Below are positions 36,627-46,002 of a DNA stretch of 64,000 bases, piece after piece (positions within the stretch are counted from its first letter, which is position 1; each line of letters begins with the position of its first letter). The notes under the pieces were generated by a model. That model was not told the DNA's origin. It worked only from the letters and a program-made list of their open reading frames with translations, and did no database searches. This DNA comes from Scolanthus callimorphus (lineage: Eukaryota; Cnidaria; Anthozoa; Actiniaria; Edwardsiidae). The stretch spans positions 7,360,251 through 7,424,250 of the forward strand of contig CM066924.1 in assembly GCA_033964015.1 (NCBI GenBank), given 5' to 3'. Position numbers and translations under genes: made by a program.

Positions 36627-36830
36627 TTTGAGAACTACCGAACCAATATCTCGGTGTATCTCTTGCTCTTTATCGCTTTCATCGATTATTTTCATACGAC
36701 TTCGTACGAACAGTCTTCTGTAAGCTAGTTTCGCTGCGACTCTTGGACAAACGAACTTAAAATTAACTGTCACAAGTGGTACACACTAGTTTGTTACTGC
36801 TTTGTTGGCCAAATCCATTTTCGATTCCTT
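36627..36830 (+). repeat. Dispersed repeat module A, copy 2
   Basis: CTGTTTGAGAACTACCGAAC through TTCATCGATTATTTTCATACG to GTTGGCCAAATCC. Lies directly upstream (5' side) of GPCR copy 2. Confidence 0.7.
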
Positions 36831-36847
36831 TTCTAATCATTTTTTCG

Positions 36848-37060
36848 CGGAGCTCCTTAGCGGCCGAAGGCCGCAGAGCGGAGCACCATAGGTATCGCAG
36901 GAAGAATGCAATAGAGAAAAGTAGAACTCAGGTACGTGTACGATCGACTTCATTTTTCATGGTTCAGCGGTATTCCCATTCTGGTATCGCGGGCGCGTCC
37001 GTGCGTGTCTGCGTGCCCCACCACAGGCAAACCAAGTCCCTTCTAAGTTATTAATCATAA
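36848..37060 (-). repeat. Dispersed repeat module B, inverted copy
   Basis: Starts GCGGAGCTCCTTAGCGGCC and runs as the reverse complement of 21340-21100. It includes a perfect hairpin with a GAA loop at 36860-36874. Confidence 0.7.
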
Positions 37061-37210
37061 CTCAGGAAGGGATGAAGCTCAGACAACCAAACTTGGGTGG
37101 GGGGGGGAGGCGTTGTGTTTGTAGCAAGGGGGGTGCAACTGCCTGGTCACGTAATATCACGTCATCGATGACCTCATCATAGGAGAAAAAGAGTTGATCT
37201 GGGAAGGGAT

Positions 37211-38731
37211 TAGGCCTTTCCAGATTGTGCTCCCAAAAGCTAAAAAAGCTCCCAAAAATGGCCAAAGATGCTGAAAAAGTGCTACAAAATCAAAATAGTG
37301 CTCAAAAGTTGCTCCAAAAATCAAAAAGTGCTACCGAATATTTCTAATTATTTGAAAGAAAGATGCTTTCCAGTAGATTTGCAACTAAAAGGCAAGTTTC
37401 CATTGAATACAAGTCAATAATTGCACAAATAACCGAATCATACTTTAATTATATTTCCCATCATTGACTATAATAATATTTCGCTTTCGGGAAATGGCGC
37501 TTTTGCCGGTTCTGATAACGGAAGCCCCTCTTCTTATGGCAGTTTCTATGGGATTATAGTCCGGCGGATTAGATCAAATTTTCGAGGAAATTGCGCATTA
37601 GCTCCAATTTTTTGCCAGGTGATAGTTTTCAATGTATTTTTAAATCGTAGATATGGAGGCACGCTAGAATTCTTTCGTAGCGAAAGCTAGAGAGGTTTTA
37701 GAGTGAACTATTGTTTAGCTCAATAGCAGCCATTTTGAATGCTTTGTTATTTAAATGAGTTTAGAACTTAGCTTTGCGAACTTTCAAGTTGTTCTCTAGA
37801 CTGCACAGCCATAGCAGCTCAACATTTGCTAATTCTGAACTATGGATTGGTTTGACTGACTTCGGTTGGACGTCTCCTTAGAGTTTTGGGTGATTATTAA
37901 ATGTCACGACCAGTTTTTTTGGAATGTTTATAATTATATTGTAAAACAATAGCCTGACTGAGATTAGATAAAATGTTTCAAGAATGACCAACAAATTCTA
38001 AAAAATATCAAGATAATTGATACCATGTGTCGAATATGTAAAAGAAGCTTGTCTCTGAAACTTTCACATGATATTTTCTACCTAGTACTGTGCTATACTC
38101 TATAAACACGGACGATAGAAGATTTCACATAAGTGCCGCAGAGCTGATGATAACAAAGGATTCAAAGATAGCTGCCAATGGCAAAACAATGGTTCACATT
38201 AAAACTGTTCTAGCTTTCGCTACGAATAAAATTTAGCGTGCCTCCATATCTTATCTTCAATAAACTACTAAAAACTATTGACATGCAAAGTTTGGTGTCT
38301 TTAGCAAAAAGTGCGCAATTTTTACGCTAATCCGCCGGACTATTATCTTCGATTTCTTCGCTACTCGACGAAGCGTCCGCCATTTTGATCTGGGCAGACA
38401 GATATTCTATATGAAGCGTAGATTTGTTATTGACTAGTTCCACAGCCCCCAGGCTACCCAATACTGTACCACAGGAATGGATATCCAATCAAATGTCGAA
38501 ATCACCGGTTTTAGCCTATAGTTGAGATGTTATTTGTAGTCAAAGGAACTTGAAATAGCTATATAAACAAAAAAATCCAGTAATTGCTTCAAATAAGCTA
38601 GAAATTGGCTTCATGTTTACCAAAAAAGTTGTCAGAAGATGCTCTTGGCCAAAAAAGTGCTCTCTGATAAAAATAGTGCTCCCAAGCCAAATTGCGCTAA
38701 AAAAGTGCCGAGCACAATCTGGAAAGGCCTA
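37211..38731. mobile_element. TIR element with 8-bp target duplication (hAT-like)
   Basis: Ends TAGGCCTTTCCAGATTGTGC and complement (22 bp), flanked by GAAGGGAT (37203-37210, 38732-38739). The uninterrupted site GGGAAGGGATGAACC is present in neighbouring satellite units. Interior iterates AAAAGTGCT words; no transposase seen. Eight-base duplications are typical of hAT transposition. Confidence 0.8.
37558..38341. mobile_element. TIR element nested inside the hAT-like element
   Basis: Ends AGTCCGGCGGATTAG and CTAATCCGCCGGACT, flanked by ATTAT on both sides (37553-37557, 38342-38346). 784 bp, non-coding. Confidence 0.75.
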
Positions 38732-39314
38732 GAAGGGATGAACCTTAGACAACCGAACTTGTGTTTGTAGCAAGGGGGGTGCAACTGCCTGGTCACGTAA
38801 TATCACGTCATCGATGACATCATAGGAGAAAAAGAGTTGATCTTGGAAGGGATGAACCTTAGACAACCGAACTTGGGTGAAGTGTCTAAGTGGCAAGTGA
38901 GGTGCAACTGCATGGCATCGTGGTATGACGTTATCGATGACGTCATCATACGAGAAGAAAATACATCACGGTAAGGTATGAACCTCAGACAACCAAACAT
39001 GGGTGAAGTTGTCTAAATGGCAAGGGGTGCAACTGCATGGTTGCGTGGTATGACGTCATCAAACGAGAAAAAGAATATATCTCGGGAAGGGATGAACCTC
39101 GGACAACCAAAAGTTTGGTGACATTGTCTAAGTGTCAAGGGTGCAACTGCGTGGTATGACGTCATCGATGACGTCAACATGGGAGAAAAGGAATACATCT
39201 CCGGAAGTGATGAACCTCAGACAACCAAACTTGTTTGAAGTTGTCTAAGTGGAAAGGAAGTGCAACTGCGAGGCCACGTGGTATGACGTCTTCGATGACG
39301 TCATTATACGAGAA

Positions 39315-40112
39315 CAAAAGCTCATGATGTAAAAGCGTGAAACGAGCATTGTACTCGACCCACTCCATTTTCCCAAGTGTAGTTATTTTTAGATTTTGCT
39401 AATTTACATATTCCGCGAAATCCGGAAAATAAATCACTAAATGGTGGCCAAAAATCCCCAAACCTCTTTCTAACGCCGTCCTTGTGAGGTTTTTCTGTTT
39501 CCATTCTATTTAAAACCCATTCTTTATTTTTTCCAATTAAAAGGAACCAATAATAAGTGTCGAGACGCAAATTTTAAAGCAATGTGTTGATGCCGTCCCT
39601 GATCGCTCGAACCGATCTTGGAATATTCGAATCCTATACATAAATGGTTGTCTCCCGGTGTCAAATAAATAGAACACAGTGGTTTTGGAAAGATATAGTA
39701 TTCATGGAGTAGCTTTGGGATCTGTACTGTGAGGTTTTTATCATGAAGCGGAACAATTTATGAATGATTCTGACAACAGTGAATATCGGTGCGAGCGAAC
39801 TTCTACTAAATCCGTAAAACCTCTTCTTTGATTCCGAGGTCTCTTCTTCTGATTCTAAACTCCTTTCCTCTGATTCTGATATGTCTTCTAGTTCGCTGCT
39901 TTCGAAATAATCGCTGCTAGTAGTACTTCCACTTCCCTCCGCCGTCTCGCCCGCCATTTTTAATTTCATTTGAAATATGCGAGCTGTTGCAGTGCGAGCG
40001 CTGTGATTGGTCAGTTTTTGGCGCGAAGGGTTCTAAAAATAACATTACTTGTGAAAATGGAGTGGATATACCCTAATAACAGCGTTTCACGCTTTTACAT
40101 CATGAGCTTTTG
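39315..40112. mobile_element. TIR element (798 bp) with 7-bp target duplication
   Basis: 30-bp ends beginning CAAAAGCTCATGATGTAAAA, flanked by ACGAGAA (39308-39314, 40113-40119). It sits in the satellite and contains a minus-strand reading frame with an acidic N-terminus (39661-39969). Confidence 0.8.
39661..39969 (-). CDS. Hypothetical acidic protein inside TIR element
   Basis: 102 codons, MKLKMAGETAEGSGSTT then an Asp/Glu/Ser-rich stretch (SSELEDISESEERSLESEEE), then a basic and hydrophobic half (KKRFYGFSRSSL). No domain recognised. A short acidic serine-rich leader like this is common at the start of transposase-related proteins, so it may be the surviving first part of a lost transposase. 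That is inference; a chance frame is possible. It has a small upstream region to the right element end that could be its promoter. Confidence 0.35.
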   Translation of the reverse strand: MKLKMAGETAEGSGSTTSSDYFESSELEDISESEERSLESEEETSESKKRFYGFSRSSLAPIFTVVRIIHKLFRFMIKTSQYRSQSYSMNTISFQNHCVLFI

Positions 40113-40127
40113 ACGAGAAAAAGCTAT

Positions 40128-40620
40128 ATATTTTTGAAAGGGGCTAACCTCAGACAACCAAACTTGGTGAATGGGGGATGGCAAGAGTGGTGCAAGTGCT
40201 TAGTCACGTGGTATGACGTTGACAGGCTATCTATACACAATGGCAACCTTTTTGTCTCATTAACATATGAAACAATCAAGTCGTTTTTCAACACCTCACG
40301 ACCAAAACCAGATTTTGGAATCATTTACCTTATAAGGAAGTGACAGGAGATCCTCTTTTGATAAGAATTTTGGCAAATGTCGCAAGAAAACTGAAATTTT
40401 AAATGAAACTTGCAGTAATCACAGAGACTCGAGTTCTCGATCTGATTTGACTTGGTAACCACGCTAAAATACCCACAGTAGCCCGCGCGCTACTCGACCC
40501 AGTCCTCCCAAGTGCATTCAGCAAAACCGACAATGATTCATTGATATGCACAGAAAAAAATGTCACCAGGAGCTCCGCTTTTAGCCAGTTACTATATCTA
40601 TATATTATAGCGCCTGCTGT
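40128..40620 (+). repeat. Dispersed repeat module E (inverted copy at 63395-63585)
   Basis: GGCTAACCTCAGACAACC ... TAGTCACGTGGTATGACGTT ... ATGGCAACCTTTTTGTCTCA ... GGAGCTCCGCTTTTAGCCAG. The end at 63 kb is its shortened reverse complement. Confidence 0.65.
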
Positions 40621-40626
40621 CATTGG

Positions 40627-40870
40627 CATGCCATTTTACTCCCATGCCAGATGTCGAACAAAGTAATTGCTCGTCGACGATTTTTATGAATTCGGCTTCG
40701 TTTTGCGCAATTTTTGCTTTTACAGTGTGACATTTGCGTGGGCCTTTTGTCCATATTAAACCTTTTCTCTCAAACACTTTCTTTATTGCAGGTGCTAGAG
40801 GCAAATAGTCAATTACTGAGACAATCATGTGAGGTGCAGTAGTAAAAGTTATGTTGTTTAAACAGTTAGG
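40627..40870 (+). repeat. Dispersed repeat module C, copy 1
   Basis: ATTTTACTCCCATGCCAGAT ... TTTGCGTGGGCCTTTTGTC ... AGGTGCTAGAGGCAAATAG. Second copy at 62689-62905. Confidence 0.7.
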
Positions 40871-41126
40871 TGCTCCATTCATGCGCCTTGTTATTATGCA
40901 TGGCTTCTGTCAGTTGTCATGGAAGAACTTTTTAAGGACATCGGACCGGTTACTAAACGCCTTGAAAACAGTCGGAAACTTTATTATTAGTTTACAACTA
41001 AATATAATTCGAGCAGTACTCTGTTATGTTAGAGTGTTTTTCATCGGAGTGTGAAACAAAAACTAACAGTCAGTGTTTATTAGTTTCTACTACTCATAAT
41101 AATAGGAGAATACAATAAACATGACT

Positions 41127-41815
41127 TCCATAGTGTATAGCATGCCCAGTGCGTATTTTGTTAGTATCTATTTCACAGTGGGATTGAAAACCACTCTATG
41201 TTTTTTTTATTTTTTTATATTATTATAAATTCGCCTTGTGTACATCTCAATGACATCTCAATTTTATACGCGCACATGTATTCAGTGAATAATAATAACT
41301 TTAAACCAGACGGGTGCAACAACAGCTCGTGCCAACTATCTAGTGGTCTCGCGGACGTGAGTGATTTTTAAACGTTTCGAGTGTCTCTCCCAACATCACA
41401 AGTGCTCTATTGCTCTGATAAAGTCACAGAAAGTTGTGCTCGTATGATATAGCGGGGCAGAACCATTTCTTTATCGGTGAAATAGAGCATAGATTTGGTA
41501 TTTAATAATATTAACAGGATTTGTTAAGACTGAGTGGCCACTAGCCTTCCTTTATCGTTCAAGGTTAAAATGGTAGGGATGAACGTATGGGAAACCCAAA
41601 TTTCAACCCTAAAAATACCTGGTCCATAATGAAATTTCCACCCCCAAAAATACACCTCGGTCTTAAAATGCCTACTTCAGCGTGCCATTTCATTTTCAAA
41701 GAACCCCTAAAAATGTCGGATTTTTTTAGCGTTCCGTTTCGTTCAAAGAACCCCTAAAAATACCGGATCCCGAATTTAAGCCCTAAAAATACCATACCTA
41801 TCATTCGAATATAGG
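41127..41815 (+). repeat. Dispersed repeat module D, unoccupied copy
   Basis: GTATAGCATGCCCAGTGCGT ... TCGAGTGTCTCTCCCAACAT ... GGATTTGTTAAGACTGAGTGG ... CGTTCAAGGTTAAAATGG. The copy at 60190-62165 is interrupted by a LINE between TTGTTAA and ACTGAGTGG. Confidence 0.75.
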
Positions 41816-42165
41816 GTGGGGGGGATCCAATATTTTTGGGGCAGGGGTGATCGTCGGGAACTTTAGATTTTACCCCTAAAAGTTACCTAAAATGGCGTCG
41901 CTTAGCTGACGTAATTTCAAGACGTATTTTCCATCGTAATTTTCTCTTGTATTTTTCCGAGCGAAAATACGTCTGAAATTCGGGCTTCAAACAAGGGTGA
42001 TTTCCTTGATTTGCTAGAACAGACCCCTAACTTGTACCTATCTGGAAAAAAATGCAGGTTTTCAAATTTTACCACTAAAAGGTACCAGAGGCCTAATTTT
42101 AAACCCTAAAAGGTACGACGAGCACCCCCCCCAAAAATATGGGAGCCCCCCTCCCCCCCACCTTT
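41816..42165. repeat. TIR element with GGTGCTCGTCG-type ends
   Basis: Left end GGGGGGATCCAATATTTTTG and right end CAAAAATATGGGAGCCCCC, with TCGTCG / CGACGA inside. The interior iterates CCCCTAAAAGGTACC. A related copy lacking its left end is at 59340-59615. Confidence 0.6.
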
Positions 42166-42297
42166 TCCCGGGGTACAGTCACTGTGAAGTGGAAGACTTA
42201 CGTCCGGATTTTTAGCCTGTTAAAAAATTCATGAATAATCACAATAACACAATAGAACACAATATCACAGGAGGGTAGCGTGTTGTAAACCTGATAC

Positions 42298-42486
42298 TAT
42301 TCTCACTGCATACATTATCGCCACGTCACGAAAGAATTTGAACAACAACCCAAATATGGAGTCTTTGGAGTCTGCGCGTTGTAGGCAACATGTTTGGCAG
42401 CGTGGTTTCACAATCAGTCACCCATTTCCCTGAGTTCGGTTCGTAGAAGCTGCCGCCGGGGAGTCTTTCGCAAACCGTGAGGTTCA
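42298..42486 (+). repeat. Split direct repeat A1 (left end of retrotransposon)
   Basis: TATTCTCACTGCATACATTA to GTGAGGTTCA. Repeated at 49651-49836 with one short replaced patch near the end. Confidence 0.9.
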
Positions 42487-42531
42487 TATTTCCTGGACCA
42501 CCACCAGCAACTCAAACATTCTGTACTCGTA

Positions 42532-42698
42532 ATGGCCGCTAGAGATATCCCTCTTCCTCCTGGTGCTCCCGCTGTTGTTCCGGCTCCTGTTGTAGTTCCT
42601 AATCCTCCAGCAGTCGTTGCCCCAGCGCCAATTTAGATGTACCGGCAGACCCGGTTCCTGTAGCGGCCGCTGCTCCCGCTCCTAATGAAGCCGAACAG
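42532..42698 (+). pseudogene. Retrotransposon gag, first exon (Pro/Ala-rich)
   Basis: Starts MAARDIPLPPGAPAVVPAP and continues with proline, valine and alanine repeats. One base is missing near 42633 (CCAATTTAG), which creates a stop. In the shifted frame it reads NLDVPADPVPVAAAAPAPNE to a CAG/GTAGAG splice donor at 42699. Such Pro/Ala-rich leaders precede the coiled-coil part of many gag-like proteins. Confidence 0.6.
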
Positions 42699-44998
42699 GT
42701 AGAGCTTTATTCTTGTATGCCTTTATAGTGTTTATTTATTGTCGCGCATTCTGTCCTGGCTCTCGTCGGTCATGGTATTAGTTTTGTTACACGTTCGTTT
42801 CATTTAGCATTGGTTTTGGGACTTTGCACGTTTAGCTTACGTTACACCTTGTTCGCCCAACTCTTGTAATTGTTTTAACGCCGTATTTACAACTTCGGTT
42901 TCACTTATTTAGCTCCCTGGCCGGCTCGCTTTTCGTAACTTATTTACATCTGCTATTCCACTTCCATTACGGTATTTGTTTGGTTTTTACTACCACAGTC
43001 CCCAAGGGATTTCTGCCTCCTTAAGTCGTGGCTTAAGTGTACTCGCAATTATAATTTCGTATTTCCTCTTCACCCACTCGTAAACTCTGTTTTTGGTCCT
43101 CATATTTTCTATGTTTTACGAGAGCCGGGTTCACATACAGAAGTGGGACATTATAGTAGACAGTACACTAGATACTTTTGTGTGCGTCGTAGTAGCTGCG
43201 GGGTACATGCGAAGCAGCAGCTGCATTGGCAATAGTGTGCGCAGTAGTAACTACTAGGGTATTAGTGTGCGCGGTAGTAGCGACGAGTGGTAATAGGGTA
43301 CGCGGTAGCTTCAATGGTAATAGTGTGTGCAGTAGTAACTGCAATGATAATAGTGCGCAGTAGTAGCTGCAAGGGCAATAATGTGCGCAGTAGTAGCTGC
43401 AAGGGCAATAATGTGCGCAGTAGTAGCTGCAAGGGTAATAATGTGCGCAGTAGTAGCTGCAAGGGTAATAATGTGCGCAGTAGTAGCTGCAAGGGTAATA
43501 ATGTGCGCAGTAGTAGCTGCAAGGGTAATAATGTGCGCAGTAGTAGCTGCAAGGGTAATAATGTGCGCAGTAGTAGCTGCAAGGGTAATAATGTGCGCAG
43601 TAGTAGCTGCAAGGGTAATAATGTGCGCAGTAGTAGCTGCAAGGGTAATAATGTGCGCAGTAGTAGCTGCAAGGGTAATAATGTGCGCAGTAGTAGCTGC
43701 AAGGGTAATAATGTGCGCAGTAGTAGCTGCAAGGGTAATAATGTGCGCAGTAGTAGCTGCAAGGGTAATAATGTGCGCAGTAGTAGCTGCAAGGGTAATA
43801 ATGTGCGCAGTAGTAGCTGCAAGGGTAATAATGTGCGCAGTAGTAGCTGCAAGGGTAATAATGTGCGCAGTAGTAGCTGCAAGGGTAATAATGTGCGCAG
43901 TAGTAGCTGCCAGGGTAATAATGAGCGCAGTAGTAGCTGCAGATCGAGATAGCTTTCGCAGTAGTAGCTGCAAGAGTTAAGTGTGCACAATTATAGTTAC
44001 ACGGGGTAATGGTGTGCGCAGTAGTAGCTACATGGGTAATAGTGCGCGCAGTAGTAGCCGCAGGGGTGATAGTGTGCACGGTAGTAATTACAGGGGGTTA
44101 TGGTATGCGTTGTAGTCATCACATTGGGTAATAGTGTGCGCCGTAGTAGCTACAAGGGTAATAGTGGGCGCATTAGTAGCTGCAGGGATAATGGTGTGCG
44201 CAGTAGTAATTACATCGGGTAATGGTGTGCGCAGTAGTAATTACATGGGGTGATAGTGCGCGCAGTGGTAGCTGCAAGGGTAGTAGTGGGCGCAATAGTA
44301 GCTGCGGGGATAATGGTGTGCGCGGTAGTAATTACATTGGGTAATGGTGTGCGTAGTAGTAATTACATGGGGTAATAGTGTGCGCAGTAGTAGCTGCAAG
44401 GGTAATCGTGGGCGCAGTAGTAGTTACATGGGCTAATAGGGTGCGCAGTAGTAGCTGCAAGGGTAATAGTGTGCGCAATAGTAGCTACATGGGGTAATAG
44501 TGTGTGCAGTAGTAGCTGTATGGGGTAATAGTGTGCGCGGTAGTAGCTGCATGGGGTAATAGTGCGCGCAGTAGTAGCTGCATGGGGTAATAGTGTGCGT
44601 AGTAGTAGCTACATGGGGTAGTAGTCTGCGCAGTAATAGCTGCAACAGGTAATGGTGTGCGCGTACTAGTAGTCGTAAGGAGCAATAGTGTGCACATAAC
44701 AGGGTAATGGTGTGCGCAGTAGTCGCTGCAAGAGAAAGAATGTGCACATTACTAGCTGCAAGGGTAATAGCGTGCACAGTAGTAGCCGCAATAACAAGAC
44801 GTGTGCGCAATAGTGGCTGCAAGAGTAACAGTGTAGTTTAGCAGATGCAAAAGATAACAGAGCCAGCGTTGTATCTACGGGATATAATAATGTGCGTAGT
44901 ATTAGGTTGTTGGCGCAGTAGTAGGTGGGATAAGGATATGCGTCGTAGTGTCTACGAGTAGCATTATAGTCATTTTGTTTCTTTTTTCTCTCTGGTAG
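42699..44998 (+). other. Predicted spliceosomal intron inside the retrotransposon gag gene
   Basis: Donor CAG/GTAGAG at 42699; acceptor CATTTTGTTTCTTTTTTCTC...GGTAG ending 44998, with an excellent pyrimidine tract. Joining across it links the EAEQ end of exon 1 to PDRVKLLEDKIKAMEQEKA. It contains the 30-bp minisatellite. Needs transcript evidence. Confidence 0.55.
43178..44960 (+). repeat. 30-bp minisatellite within the retrotransposon
   Basis: Unit GCGCAGTAGTAGCTGCAAGG plus GTAATAATGT. About 20 almost identical copies at 43353-43940, then about 30 degenerate copies (period about 30-33) on both sides to 44960. Because 30 is divisible by three, most frames stay open, which produces long spurious frames on both strands. 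Confidence 0.95.
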
Positions 44999-45540
44999 CC
45001 TGACCGGGTCAAACTATTGGAGGATAAGATAAAGGCCATGGAACAAGAAAAGGCATCTGAGACTTGCACCGCCGCATTAGCTTCTTTGAGGCGTTACCTT
45101 AACAGGCATATCACAATGTTCCACCGCTAGAGGCTATCGAACTCCTGCAGGCTCTTGTGAGAATATCACGTTCCCAGGCCCATGAGAAAGCGGAGGAGTA
45201 TTCAGCCGCCCTCGATGAAGTCACTGCTAGGCTCTCGTCTATCGAGGACGCTCAGCTCCAGCGATTATTGGTCGGTCTTCTTGGTGACCCCATCCGCGCT
45301 AAAATGGCCAAGGAAGCTGCCTCAATTTTGAAAGGAGGTACCAAGCCTCAGCCGCTGTTGGGGCGTACCCTTAGGAGGTACAACTCAGCCCCGTACCAAC
45401 ACGTGCAATGTTATAATTGTTACAAGTGGGGTCATTATGCTAGGAACTGTCCTCTTCGAACCCAGCAAAGGGAAGGAATTCGGACCGAGGACGGTGGAGT
45501 GGAGTTCGGTACTAACTTTCCTGTACTCTACCTTGGTTAA
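44999..45540 (+). pseudogene. Retrotransposon gag, second exon with CCHC zinc knuckle
   Basis: Begins PDRVKLLEDKIKAMEQEKA (short coiled coil). A one-base indel near 45100 shifts to the frame ALVRISRSQAHEKAEEYS, which stays open to TAA at 45540. CYNCYKWGHYARNC at about 45408-45449 is a C-x2-C-x4-H-x4-C nucleic-acid-binding knuckle typical of gag. The protein would package element RNA. The frame open from 45157 is 127 codons. Confidence 0.75.
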
Positions 45541-45876
45541 TAAAGGCCAGAGCTAAAGAGCCAAGCATGAGCTGATATGTACAACCAGTCTGACTTATAA
45601 TAAATGTTCTTTGCATTATAAAGTTTGTGCTCGTTATTTTGGAAACTTTATGTAAGCAGCGTAATTGTGCGTTTACGTCATCTCAGGCATTTTGCTAGTC
45701 TGGGTTAGTATATTCTAAGCATTTATTATCCACCCTTTATCCCTTCGGTGATCGGGGGGGCCTTAATAGCGTCCACATGGACATAGTCCAAATCCGGATC
45801 ACCGAAGGGTTGGGTTCCTTGTGTTTTGGTCTTGTCGCTTCTTGTTCGTCACCTTGGCCTTTTCGTTTATTTCTAG
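45541..45876 (+). other. Region between gag and RT, with candidate splice acceptor
   Basis: Contains an inverted pair CCCTTCGGTGATC / GATCACCGAAGGG-like (45745-45812) and ends TTTCGTTTATTTCTAG. The RT frame is open without a stop from 45877, so the RT may be expressed from a spliced RNA. Confidence 0.45.
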
Positions 45877-46002
45877 GCAAATTGCCCTTCATTTGCTACA
45901 AGAGTTCATCTGGCTAAAACCAACGTTAAGGCTGGTGTCGTTCCCCTTCGGGGCATCTCACAAGGAGCCCAACCCTTCGTTGGTCCTCTACCCTCCCCAG
46001 AA

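Larger units (their letters stand above)
37066..40220 (+). repeat. CRE-bearing satellite of about 120-bp units, interrupted by two DNA elements
   Basis: Unit GGGATGAACCTCAGACAACC ... AAGTTGTCTAAGTGGCAAG ... GTGCAACTGCATGG ... TGACGTCATCGATGACGTCA ... GAGAAAAAGAATACATCTC. Units lie at 37066-37210, 38732-39314 (five) and 40113-40220. The gaps are the elements at 37211-38731 and 39315-40112. Confidence 0.8.

Noticed and set aside
42293..42297. GATAC as a conventional target-site duplication
   Set aside because: The same five bases also occur at the internal B1/A2 junction, so they belong to the element's recombination core.
43340..43940. Regular 30-bp repeats suggestive of a CRISPR array
   Set aside because: There are no variable spacers; units abut directly, it lies inside a eukaryotic retroelement, and no cas genes are present. 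It is a minisatellite.
43168..44079. Long minus-strand frames of 220-303 codons
   Set aside because: Pure translation of the minisatellite; all frames with period 30 stay open.
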